Below, one piece after another: positions 52,279-60,317 of a DNA stretch of 64,000 nucleotides. The DNA is from Hyphomicrobiaceae bacterium (GTDB lineage: Bacteria > Pseudomonadota > Alphaproteobacteria > Rhizobiales > Devosiaceae), in contig JACKJG010000003.1 of NCBI GenBank assembly GCA_020638065.1, forward strand, positions 124,001 to 188,000, given 5' to 3'. Made by a program: the position numbers and the translations under genes. The notes under the pieces were generated by a model. That model searched no databases. It worked only from the letters and a program-made list of their open reading frames with translations, and was not told the DNA's origin. Each line of letters starts with the position of its first letter. The stretch's first letter is position 1.

Positions 52279-52644
52279 ATGACCATCCGTTACACAGAAG
52301 ACCATGAATATGTCCGTCAGGACGGCACGACCGGCACGGTCGGTATTTCCGATTATGCCCAATCCCAGCTTGGCGACATCGTTTTTGTCGAGCTTCCCAA
52401 CGTCGGCGCTTCCTTTTCCAAGGGTGACGAGATCGCGGTGGTGGAGTCGGTCAAGGCCGCATCCGAAATCTACGCACCGGTTTCGGGCACCATCAGTGCC
52501 GTCAACGATGCGCTGAGCGGGTCCCCCGACCTCGTCAATTCCGATCCGATGGGTGAGGGCTGGCTGATCAAGATGAGCATCGATGATGCCGGCGAACTCG
52601 ACGGTCTGATGGACGAAGCCGCCTATACCGATCACATCGCCTGA
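52279..52644 (+). CDS. gcvH: Glycine cleavage system H protein
   Basis: A 121-residue lipoyl carrier. The lipoylated lysine is Lys59 in VVESVKAASEIYAP. H protein shuttles the aminomethyl group among the P, T and L proteins. Spacing is tight on both sides (11 and 12 bases), as expected for an operon. The L protein (lpd) is not encoded here and is presumably shared with the 2-oxoacid dehydrogenases. Confidence 0.97.
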   Translation: MTIRYTEDHEYVRQDGTTGTVGISDYAQSQLGDIVFVELPNVGASFSKGDEIAVVESVKAASEIYAPVSGTISAVNDALSGSPDLVNSDPMGEGWLIKMSIDDAGELDGLMDEAAYTDHIA

Positions 52645-52656
52645 CCCGGGACCAAC

Positions 52657-54000
52657 ATGCGTTATCTGCCCCATTCCGAGGCCGACCGGCAGCATATGCG
52701 TGCCGTGATCGGCATCAGCCGCACGGATGAACTTTTCGGCGCGGTTCCCGACACACTCCGCCTTGGCGATGCGGTCGATCTGCCCGGCCACAAGTCCGAA
52801 ATCGAGGTCGACCGCTATATGCGTGCGCTTGCGGCGAAAAACCGGACTGCCGGCGAGGGGCCTTTTTTCGTCGGCGCGGGCGCTTATCGGCACCACGTGC
52901 CCGCAACCGTCGATCACCTCATCCAGCGCTCGGAATTCCTGACCGCCTACACGCCCTATCAGCCCGAAATCTCGCAGGGCACGCTGCAAACCCTGTTCGA
53001 ATTTCAGACCCAGGTCGCGCACCTGACCGGCATGGAGGTAGCAAACGCTTCCATGTATGACGGCTCGACTGCTTTGGCCGAAGCCGCGCTGATGGCCCAG
53101 CGGCTGACGCGCCGCGACAAGCTGGTCGTATCCGGTGGGGTGCATCCTCATTATCGCGATGTGCTCGCAACCTATGTCGAACCGGATGACGGTTTGTCTC
53201 TGATGCCCACCGACGTGGCGGCGGGCGAGGACCTGATTGCCGGTGTGGACGATCAGACCGCTGCGATCATCGTCCAGACACCAGACTTTTTCGGGCACTT
53301 GCGCGACGTCAAATCGCTCGCCGACGCTGCGCACGCCCAGGGTGCATTGCTCATCGTCTGCGTCACTGAAGTCATTTCGCTTGGTCTGCTCGAAGCCCCC
53401 GGCGCGCTCGGGGCGGACATCGTTGTGGCCGAGGGACAGTCGCTGGGAAATCCGCTGACTTTTGGAGGCCCCTATGTCGGCCTGCTGGCGACCCGCAATG
53501 CCTTTGTCCGGCAGATGCCGGGCCGGGTTTGCGGTGAGACACTGGATGCACGCGGGCGGCGCGGCTTCGTGCTGACGCTCTCGACGCGCGAACAGCATAT
53601 CCGCCGCGAAAAGGCGACCTCGAACATTTGCACAAATTCCGGTCTGTGTGCGCTGGCGTTCACCATCCATCTCTCATTGCTGGGTGAGCAGGGACTGTTC
53701 CGGCTTGCAAAACTCAACCACAAGCTGGCGCGCAACCTGAGCGGGAGATTGGCCGCAATCCCCGGTGTCGAACTGCTCAACAAGACCTTTTTCAACGAGT
53801 TTACCCTGCGACTGTCGCGGCCAGCTGCGGCAATTGTCGATGCACTTGCCGAGCATGGTGTGCTTGCCGGCGTTCCTGCATCGCGGCTTCTGCCCAACGA
53901 GTCTTCGGTCGAAAACCTGCTCACAGTGGCCGTCACGGAAACCTCGGTCGAGGCCGATTTCGACGCCTACGTGTCCGCTTTGACGGAGGTGCTGAAATGA
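52657..54000 (+). CDS. gcvPA: Glycine dehydrogenase (decarboxylating) subunit 1
   Basis: A 447-residue N-terminal half of the split P protein. It starts MRYLPHSEADRQHM; GAGAYRHHVPATVDHL and TPYQPEISQGTLQTLFEFQTQ are strong family markers. With subunit 2 it decarboxylates glycine using PLP. The single-chain GcvP of enteric bacteria is replaced here by two genes. Its stop overlaps gcvPB by four bases (ATGA). Confidence 0.97.
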   Translation: MRYLPHSEADRQHMRAVIGISRTDELFGAVPDTLRLGDAVDLPGHKSEIEVDRYMRALAAKNRTAGEGPFFVGAGAYRHHVPATVDHLIQRSEFLTAYTPYQPEISQGTLQTLFEFQTQVAHLTGMEVANASMYDGSTALAEAALMAQRLTRRDKLVVSGGVHPHYRDVLATYVEPDDGLSLMPTDVAAGEDLIAGVDDQTAAIIVQTPDFFGHLRDVKSLADAAHAQGALLIVCVTEVISLGLLEAPGALGADIVVAEGQSLGNPLTFGGPYVGLLATRNAFVRQMPGRVCGETLDARGRRGFVLTLSTREQHIRREKATSNICTNSGLCALAFTIHLSLLGEQGLFRLAKLNHKLARNLSGRLAAIPGVELLNKTFFNEFTLRLSRPAAAIVDALAEHGVLAGVPASRLLPNESSVENLLTVAVTETSVEADFDAYVSALTEVLK

Positions 54001-55535
54001 GCCTCAACACGCAAGGCCGCCCGACGGCCATCGAAAACGTCGATACGAGCGGGCAGGTTGGCGGCGCTGCGCTGCTTCCCGATGAACCGCTTCTCTTCGA
54101 AATTGGCGGGCCGGACCATTCCGGAGTCGATCTGGATGACATCGAAATCGACGATGCTTTCCTTGGCGGACAAAAGCGCGAGACGCCGCTCGATCTGCCG
54201 GGCCTGACCGAGCCCGAAGCCATGCGCCATTATGTGCGCCTGTCGCGGCTCAATTACTCGATTGACGCCGGGCTCTATCCGCTCGGCAGCTGTACGATGA
54301 AGCACAACCCGCGCCTCAACGAAAAAGCTGCGCGGCTGCCCGGCTTTGCCGATATCCACCCCCTACAGCCCGTGTCGACGGTGCAGGGGGCGCTCGAACT
54401 GATGGGCGAATTGGCTCATTGGCTGATGGTTTTGACCAACACCAATGCGGTTGCGCTCAGCCCGAAGGCCGGAGCCCATGGCGAGCTTTGCGGCATGATG
54501 GCGATCCATGCCGCGCACCGCGCCAATGGTCAGGACCATCGCGATGTCGTTTTGGTGCCGGAAAGCGCACACGGAACCAATCCGGCGACCGCGGCCTTTC
54601 TCGGCTACAAGGTCAAGCCCATTCCGGCCGCCGGGGACGGAACGGTGCGGGCGGCGGATGTCGAAGCGGCATTAGGCCCCGACGTCGCCGCGATCATGCT
54701 GACCAATCCCAACACGGTCGGGCTGTTCGAGCCGGAGATCAGGAAAATCGCCGACGCGGTGCACGCCGCCGGGGCCTATTTCTACTGCGACGGCGCGAAC
54801 TTCAACGCCATCATGGGCGTGGTGCGTCCCGGCGATCTCGGCATCGACGCCATGCATATCAATTTGCACAAAACGTTCTCTACTCCGCATGGCGGTGGCG
54901 GTCCGGGGGCAGGGCCGGTGGTTCTGTCCGAGGCCTTGGCGCCCTTCGCGCCGGTGCCTTTTGTGCGGAAAACGGACGAGGGTTTCGAACTGGTCGAACA
55001 TGGTGAAGGCTCGGAGAGCTTCGGCCGAATGACTGCCTTTCACGGCCAGATGGGCATGTATGTGCGGGCGCTGACCTACATGCTCAGCCATGGCGGAGAC
55101 GGACTGCGGCAGGCGGCCAAGGATGCCGTGCTCAACGCCAATTACATCAAGGCCCGGATCAAGGACCGTTTCTCGATGCCCTTTGGAAGCCAGCATTGCA
55201 TGCACGAAGTGTTGTGCGATGACAGTTTCCTGAACGGCACGGGGGTCACTACCCTCGACTTCGCCAAGGCGATGATCGACGAAGGCTATCATCCCATGAC
55301 CATGTATTTCCCGCTGGTGGTACATGGCGCCATGCTCATCGAGCCGACCGAAAGCGAATCGCTGCCGTCGCTCGACGCCTTTGCCGACGCGCTGATCCGC
55401 CTGGCCGACGCCGCAAAGGAAGGGGACGCGGAACGGTTCACCAACGCGCCCCAGACCGCGCCCCGTGCCCGCCTGGACGAGACTGCGGCGGCCCGCAAAC
55501 CGGTTTTGAAATGGACGAGGTCATCAGACGCCTGA
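53997..55535 (+). CDS. gcvPB: Glycine dehydrogenase (decarboxylating) subunit 2
   Basis: A 512-residue C-terminal half of the split P protein, carrying the cofactor lysine Lys292 in MHINLHKTFSTPHGGGGPGAG. NYSIDAGLYPLGSCTMKHNPR is another invariant stretch. It ends the gcv operon T-H-PA-PB, which supplies one-carbon units and removes excess glycine. The start codon overlaps the gcvPA stop, giving translational coupling suited to a 1:1 complex. Confidence 0.97.
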   Translation: MSLNTQGRPTAIENVDTSGQVGGAALLPDEPLLFEIGGPDHSGVDLDDIEIDDAFLGGQKRETPLDLPGLTEPEAMRHYVRLSRLNYSIDAGLYPLGSCTMKHNPRLNEKAARLPGFADIHPLQPVSTVQGALELMGELAHWLMVLTNTNAVALSPKAGAHGELCGMMAIHAAHRANGQDHRDVVLVPESAHGTNPATAAFLGYKVKPIPAAGDGTVRAADVEAALGPDVAAIMLTNPNTVGLFEPEIRKIADAVHAAGAYFYCDGANFNAIMGVVRPGDLGIDAMHINLHKTFSTPHGGGGPGAGPVVLSEALAPFAPVPFVRKTDEGFELVEHGEGSESFGRMTAFHGQMGMYVRALTYMLSHGGDGLRQAAKDAVLNANYIKARIKDRFSMPFGSQHCMHEVLCDDSFLNGTGVTTLDFAKAMIDEGYHPMTMYFPLVVHGAMLIEPTESESLPSLDAFADALIRLADAAKEGDAERFTNAPQTAPRARLDETAAARKPVLKWTRSSDA

Positions 55536-55556
55536 TTTGTGATAATGGGTTTTCTC

Positions 55557-56612
55557 ATGTCACTGCCTTCCGGTCCGATAAGAGAAACCTTCGATAAACA
55601 GGCGGCCTATTGCGCCGGGCCGGGCCAGTCGCCGTTCACGGCGCGGGTCCTCACCTTGATGATGGCGCTTCTCGATGCGAATTCGGCGATCGGGAGGCGC
55701 GTATTGGCATGGCCCGAGGCTCAGGCGGCATCGGACGCCTTGCCGCTTCGGGTTGCCGCCGCATTTCACCATCTCAGCCGCTCTGGTCATTGTCCCGAGC
55801 TGACACAAGTCTACCCGCCTCATCGGCCGGACAATGAGGCTTTTCGCGCGGCATTTGAGAATGCGCTTGGGCGCTTCGACGCTGAACTGACATCGTGGCT
55901 TGACGGACCGCCGCAGACCAATGAAACCGGCCGTTCCGCTGTCATTCTGGGGGTGGGGCTTCTGTTGGCAAATCGCTTCGGTCTGCCGCTCGAAACGTTC
56001 GAAATCGGCGCAAGCGCCGGGCTGAACCTGAATGCATTTCGTTACAAATATGATCTGGGTGTCGGCGTTTGGGGCGAACCGGAATCCGGCGTCCGCGTCG
56101 TCTCCGATTGGCGTGGCGCGACACCCGACCTGAGAGGTCCGCTAGTTGTTCGCTCTTCGATCGGATGCGACGTGGCCCCGCTGGACCCGAGCACGGACGC
56201 AGAGCGCCTGATGGCCTATTTGTGGCCCGATCAACCGGACCGAGTGGAGCGAATGCAATCTGCCCTCGAATTCGCTTTGGTCCATCCCCCGCAAGTGGAA
56301 CTAGCCGATGCCTCGGACTGGATCAAAGCGCATGTGACCCCGAAGCATGGGGTCGCGCGCATGCTCTATCACACCCTGGTCTGGCAATATTTGCCGGGGT
56401 ACACCCGGCGGGCGATCGAAGCGAGCCTGGCCTCCGAAGGAGCAGCGGCCAGCGACGCCTCGCCGTTAGCCTGGTTTCGGATGGAAGCCGACCAGAGCGG
56501 CCAACCCGGCGCGGGATTGTGGATGACCTTGTGGCCCGGCGGAGCAGTGTTGAATTTGGGGCGCGCCGACTTTCACGGTCGCTGGGTCGAGTGGAACGTC
56601 GGATCACTCTGA
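55557..56612 (+). CDS. DUF2332 family protein
   Basis: A 351-residue protein of the DUF2332 family, seen in actinobacteria and alphaproteobacteria. Conserved regions include SPFTARVLTLMMALLD, QTNETGRSAVILGVGLLLA, EIGASAGLNLNAFRYKYDLG and a terminal LWMTLWPGG. The GASAGLNL glycine loop resembles a nucleotide- or SAM-binding turn, but no activity is established. Starts at 55545 and 55557 are both possible. The stop overlaps the RNase T2 start by one base, so the two are probably translated together. Confidence 0.85.
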   Translation: MSLPSGPIRETFDKQAAYCAGPGQSPFTARVLTLMMALLDANSAIGRRVLAWPEAQAASDALPLRVAAAFHHLSRSGHCPELTQVYPPHRPDNEAFRAAFENALGRFDAELTSWLDGPPQTNETGRSAVILGVGLLLANRFGLPLETFEIGASAGLNLNAFRYKYDLGVGVWGEPESGVRVVSDWRGATPDLRGPLVVRSSIGCDVAPLDPSTDAERLMAYLWPDQPDRVERMQSALEFALVHPPQVELADASDWIKAHVTPKHGVARMLYHTLVWQYLPGYTRRAIEASLASEGAAASDASPLAWFRMEADQSGQPGAGLWMTLWPGGAVLNLGRADFHGRWVEWNVGSL

Positions 56613-57439
56613 TGCAAAAACCTGTGGCAGCGTTGATCGGGTTGCTTTTGGCGGGAGCAGCGGCGCTCGCCTTCGGTCCTGAGTTGTGGAACCAGCTGGC
56701 CCCGACGGCGGAGCTGCCCGTACCCACCGAAAACAACGGAGTGGGTAAGCCGGTCGCGTCCACAATTGCCGCCGCTCCGATGCTTACAGGCACATTCACG
56801 CTGGCCATTTCCTGGCAGCCGGCTTTCTGCGAACAGCAATCCCTCAAACCTGAATGCGCCGACCAGAAAGCGGGAGACTTCGCCGCGGACCATTTTACCT
56901 TGCACGGGCTTTGGCCCGAACCGCAGGGCAACGAGTATTGTGGGGTCTCCGGCCGCGACGAGCAGGCCGACAAGCGCGGTGACTGGCGCAACCTGCCGCA
57001 TCTTGACCTGCCGGCCGAAACGCGCGCGCGCCTCGAGACCGTGATGCCGGGCACCGCCTCCTACCTGCAACGGCACGAATGGACCAAGCACGGAACCTGT
57101 TCGGGTGCCGATCCCGACACCTATTTTCAGGCCGCGATGGCGCTGCTCGACTCAATCAACGCGTCGGAGGTGCGCGACCTGTTTGCCGGCCAACTTGGCG
57201 AAACTCTTGCTGCCAACGACATACGCGCAGCTTTTGACAAGGCGTTCGGCAGCGGATCGGGCTCCCGTGTGACGGTGGAATGTGGCAATGATGCAAGTCG
57301 CCGGTTGATCGACGAACTCAGAATCTCGATCCGTGGCGAAGTCGCGTCCAAACCCGACATCCTCGAGCTGCTGTCCAATGCCGCCCCGCGCCAGCGCGGT
57401 TGCCCGCAAGGCATTGTCGATCAGGTTGGTCTGCAATGA
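56612..57439 (+). CDS. Ribonuclease T2 family protein
   Basis: A 275-residue exported nuclease. An N-terminal hydrophobic segment (about 5-22) is a signal peptide or anchor. The catalytic blocks are complete: FTLHGLWPE with His98, and HEWTKHGTC at 155-163 with Glu156 and His160. Cysteines 110 and 163 fit the usual disulfide partners. It should cleave single-stranded RNA through a 2',3'-cyclic phosphate in the periplasm, perhaps for scavenging. ATG 56612 is chosen; the open frame extends far upstream inside the DUF2332 gene as a shadow. Confidence 0.92.
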   Translation: MQKPVAALIGLLLAGAAALAFGPELWNQLAPTAELPVPTENNGVGKPVASTIAAAPMLTGTFTLAISWQPAFCEQQSLKPECADQKAGDFAADHFTLHGLWPEPQGNEYCGVSGRDEQADKRGDWRNLPHLDLPAETRARLETVMPGTASYLQRHEWTKHGTCSGADPDTYFQAAMALLDSINASEVRDLFAGQLGETLAANDIRAAFDKAFGSGSGSRVTVECGNDASRRLIDELRISIRGEVASKPDILELLSNAAPRQRGCPQGIVDQVGLQ

Positions 57440-57465
57440 AAAAGGCGGGCATCGCGGCCCGCCTT
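57438..57465 (-). terminator. Rho-independent terminator of the F0 operon
   Basis: On the minus strand AAGGCGGGC, a six-base loop, and GCCCGCCTT are followed by TTTCATT, giving a T run of five. It lies about 28 bases beyond the atpF stop. On the plus strand it may also end the RNase T2 transcript, less efficiently. Confidence 0.85.
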
Positions 57466-57492
57466 CAAACGTGTCCGGAATAGAGACAGACT

Positions 57493-57975
57493 TTAGTTCA
57501 GCCGGTCGCCGACTTCCTTGATCGAGGAAGCGATCAGATCATCACCATGCTTGGACATCTGGTCCTGCAACAGATGACGCGCGGCCTCAATCGCAACATC
57601 AGCGGAGCGGGCACGCACTTCGGCGATGGCCTGCGCCTCGGCCTGAGCAATCTTTTCTTCGACCGCCTTGCGGCGGCGGGCCACCAGCTCGTTGAGCGAT
57701 TCCTCGGCCTCCTTGGCCATCCGATCCGCTTCTTCGCGAGCCGCGCTGACAATCTCGTCGGCTTCGGCTTCGGCCGCCTTGCGCTTGCGCTCATAGTCGG
57801 CGAGCAGGGCCTGTGCTTCTTCACGCAGGCGCTTGGCCTCGCTCAGATCGTCTTCGATCTTCTTGATCTGCTTGTCGAGCGCACCCGTAATCGCGCCCGG
57901 CACCTTGAGGTAGATGATCACCCCGATGAACACGAGCAGTGCGATGAACGCCCAGAATGCTGCATCAAATGCCAT
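57493..57975 (-). CDS. atpF: ATP synthase F0 subunit b
   Basis: A 160-residue peripheral-stalk subunit. One N-terminal membrane helix (about 5-25) is followed by a long, highly charged coiled coil (EAKRLREEAQALLADYERKR and onward). With b' it holds F1 against rotation. It is the last gene of the operon, four bases after atpF', and is followed by a terminator. Confidence 0.95.
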   Translation of the reverse strand: MAFDAAFWAFIALLVFIGVIIYLKVPGAITGALDKQIKKIEDDLSEAKRLREEAQALLADYERKRKAAEAEADEIVSAAREEADRMAKEAEESLNELVARRRKAVEEKIAQAEAQAIAEVRARSADVAIEAARHLLQDQMSKHGDDLIASSIKEVGDRLN

Positions 57976-57979
57976 CAGA

Positions 57980-58594
57980 TCAGCCCTCCAGAACCTTTTG
58001 CACGGCGCTTTGCGCCTGCTTGTCGGTTACCGTGCCGCCGATCTGGCTGACCAGCGCTGCCGCGGTCTCGGCAGCGATGCTGTCGACATTTTTCAGGGCA
58101 TCGGCCTTGGTTGCCTGAATGCGGGATTCCGCGGCACCCATCTGCTTGGCCAGTTCGGCTTCGACCTCGGCCCGGCGGGCATCGGCAGCGGCGCTGTTGT
58201 CTGAGCGGGTCTGCTCGGCAATGCCGTGAGCCTTCTGGCGGGCCTCGGCCAGCTCTTTCTCGTAGGCTTCGATCGCCTGATCGGTACGCTGACGCATCCG
58301 GTCCGCTTCCGCCAGATCGCTCTCGATGCGATCCTGACGGACTTCGAGAATTTCGCCAATGCGCCGCAATGCCACGCGGGCCATAATCACGTAGAGCGCG
58401 CCAAATGTAATCGCCAGCCACAAAAGCTGCGATCCGAAAGTCGACGCGTCGAACGGCGGAAAGCCGACAACCTCATGCCCGCCGGAAGCTTCCGTCAAAG
58501 CATGTGTATCGGTTGTGGCATGCGCATCCGTGGCGCCATCATGGGTGACGGCGCCTTCATCGACTACGGCCTCATTTTGGGCTTCACCAGCCAT
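57980..58594 (-). CDS. atpF': ATP synthase F0 subunit b'
   Basis: A 204-residue second peripheral-stalk subunit (also called atpG in some annotations). The N-terminus has an acidic, His/Thr/Ala-rich extension of about 40 residues (DAHATTDTHALTEASGGHE). A membrane helix (about 55-75) and a long coiled coil follow. Having two different b-type subunits is usual for alphaproteobacteria and photosynthetic bacteria. It lies between atpE and atpF. Confidence 0.94.
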   Translation of the reverse strand: MAGEAQNEAVVDEGAVTHDGATDAHATTDTHALTEASGGHEVVGFPPFDASTFGSQLLWLAITFGALYVIMARVALRRIGEILEVRQDRIESDLAEADRMRQRTDQAIEAYEKELAEARQKAHGIAEQTRSDNSAAADARRAEVEAELAKQMGAAESRIQATKADALKNVDSIAAETAAALVSQIGGTVTDKQAQSAVQKVLEG

Positions 58595-58662
58595 CGGTCA
58601 TTCCTTTATCGCGTGAAGCGGACATGGGCGCGGGAGAAGCCCCGCGCACCCCGCAAACGATT

Positions 58663-58890
58663 TTAGACTGCGTAGAGCAGCAGGAAGGCGATAACCAGCG
58701 AGAAGATGCCCAGAGCTTCGGTCACGGCAAAGCCAAAGATCAGGTTCGAGAACTGACCCGCAGCTGCCGAGGGGTTGCGCAGCGCGCCGGCAAGGTAGTT
58801 GCCGAAAATCACGCCCACGCCGACACCGGCGCCGCCCATACCGATACAGGCAATACCCGCCCCGATCAGTTTTGCTGCATCTGCTTCCAT
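58663..58890 (-). CDS. atpE: ATP synthase F0 subunit c
   Basis: A 75-residue proteolipid with two helices joined by a polar loop (ALRNPSAA). The first helix has the glycine repeats GMGGAGVGVGVIFG, and the second carries the proton-binding Glu58 (FAVTEALGIF). A ring of these subunits turns as protons pass. The absence of the Gln/Ser/Thr pattern of sodium enzymes points to proton coupling. Confidence 0.97.
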   Translation of the reverse strand: MEADAAKLIGAGIACIGMGGAGVGVGVIFGNYLAGALRNPSAAAGQFSNLIFGFAVTEALGIFSLVIAFLLLYAV

Positions 58891-58939
58891 TTTAATCTCC
58901 GTTGGATTGGTTTGATGGGTTGAACTGGCCCGGAACCGG

Positions 58940-59719
58940 TCAGTGTCCGGGATGAATTGCGTCGTTCAGATAGACACAGGTGAGCACCGCGAAGACGAAG
59001 GCCTGCAATGCTGCAACCAGGAATTCGAGACCCGTCAGGGCGACGGCCATGCCGAATGGCAGAATGGCCACAACGCCCCAGGCACCCGCGCCAAGAAGGG
59101 CGACGACCATGCCGCCGAAAACCTTGAGCACGATGTGCCCGGCCAGCATGTTGCCCCACAGTCGCAGACTGTGGCTGAGCGGACGGGACAGGAACGAAAT
59201 GATTTCGATCGGCACCACCAGCCAGATGATGAACCAGGGGATCCCGGGCGGAACGAAGAGCTTAAGGAAGCTCAATCCGTTGCGCATGAAGCCGTAAATG
59301 ACGACCACGAGAAACACCAGAACGGCCAGAAACGCAGTGACGATGATGTGGCTGGTTACCGTGAAGAAATAGGGGACCATACCAAAGAAGTTGGCGACCA
59401 GAATGAACATGAACAGCGAAAAGACGAACGGGAAGAACCGCATCCCTTCGGTTCCGGCAGAAGATCGCACCATATTGGCCACGAATTCGTAGACCATTTC
59501 CGCCATGAGCTGCATGCGGCCCGGAACCAGCCCGCGCCCGCGCGTCGACAGGATCAAGAATGCGCTGATCGTCAGAAGCGTCAGCAGCATGAACAGGGCC
59601 GAATTGGTGAAGGCGATTTCAAATCCGCTGCCTTCGGTGCCGTTGCCACCAAAGTTGCCGAACGTGAAATACTTCACGATATTGAACTGATGAATCGGCT
59701 CAATCGCTTTTTCGGACAC
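58940..59719 (-). CDS. atpB: ATP synthase F0 subunit a
   Basis: A 259-residue membrane subunit with about six helices that forms the proton half-channels. The essential arginine is Arg186 in LSHSLRLWGNMLAGH. The N-terminus IHQFNIVKYF matches the family opening. It stands between atpI and atpE in the standard F0 order. F1 genes are absent, as is usual for Rhizobiales, where they lie elsewhere. Confidence 0.97.
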   Translation of the reverse strand: MSEKAIEPIHQFNIVKYFTFGNFGGNGTEGSGFEIAFTNSALFMLLTLLTISAFLILSTRGRGLVPGRMQLMAEMVYEFVANMVRSSAGTEGMRFFPFVFSLFMFILVANFFGMVPYFFTVTSHIIVTAFLAVLVFLVVVIYGFMRNGLSFLKLFVPPGIPWFIIWLVVPIEIISFLSRPLSHSLRLWGNMLAGHIVLKVFGGMVVALLGAGAWGVVAILPFGMAVALTGLEFLVAALQAFVFAVLTCVYLNDAIHPGH

Positions 59720-59742
59720 GCCTTTATCCTTCTGTCGCGACC

Positions 59743-60129
59743 CTAATCGTCATCGTCATCCGGCAATGCACCTTCAGACGCCGTCCCCACGGACGCATCG
59801 GCGTTCAATTCCGCCGCCGCCCGCATAACATTGAGAACGCCCGCTGCAAAGCCCAACAGCAACAAAACAATCATTGCCCACGGTCTTGTCCCCAGCAACA
59901 GATCGATTCCATAACCGATCCCTGCTCCGACCAAGATCGCGGCCACGAATTCGGCGGCAAAGCGAAACGCCCGCCCCATTCCGGTCATTTCCCGTTGCCG
60001 GAAATTCGCAGATGCCTCGCTGACAAGAGTGTCGCGCTTGGCCTCAGCGATCCGATCCGCCAGCGACCGGCTTCGGTTGCGGGCTTCAGCTTCCGGATCC
60101 GGGCCTCCCGAATGAGACGCATTGGCCAT
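59743..60129 (-). CDS. atpI: AtpI/AtpZ-family F0 accessory protein
   Basis: A 128-residue protein with two membrane helices (about 60-78 and 85-105) and a very acidic C-terminus ending in a run of Asp. The helices contain AAEFVAAILVGAGIGYGIDLLLGTRPW, the AtpI/AtpZ signature. It helps assemble the c ring or supply magnesium. ATG 60129 is chosen; a longer reading from 60234 would cross the predicted transcription start. It is first in the F0 operon. Confidence 0.88.
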   Translation of the reverse strand: MANASHSGGPDPEAEARNRSRSLADRIAEAKRDTLVSEASANFRQREMTGMGRAFRFAAEFVAAILVGAGIGYGIDLLLGTRPWAMIVLLLLGFAAGVLNVMRAAAELNADASVGTASEGALPDDDDD

Positions 60130-60189
60130 CGCGCATGCCGCCTTGTTCTGCTGCCCAGCTTTGAAAGGGTACCCCTCAAAGTCGGCTGC

Positions 60190-60218
60190 AACATAGAGAG
60201 GGGGCTTTTCCCTGTCAA
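60190..60218 (-). promoter_or_regulatory. Sigma-70-type promoter of the F0 operon
   Basis: Minus strand: a perfect TTGACA (60218-60213), a 17-base spacer, and TATGTT (60195-60190). The transcript would start near 60183, about 54 bases before atpI. A further AT-rich stretch at 60236-60268 might add an upstream promoter or UP-type element. Nothing else is seen in the 60130-60317 interval. Confidence 0.75.
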
Positions 60219-60317
60219 GCCGTGACGGTCGCATCTAGTGCGTTGAAAATAAACATAAAATCAAAGAGCGTAACCTTGCGCCGGTCCGCGCATAACACCT
60301 GTCGCGCGATGGAGAAT

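Noticed and set aside
52246..53670. 474-codon open frame antisense to gcvH-gcvPA
   Set aside because: Same shadow effect; it crosses two genuine genes and shows no family features.
56069..56611. In-frame upstream extension of the RNase T2 gene
   Set aside because: It lies wholly inside the DUF2332 gene in another frame. The signal peptide begins at ATG 56612, and the extension is Arg/Pro-rich shadow sequence.
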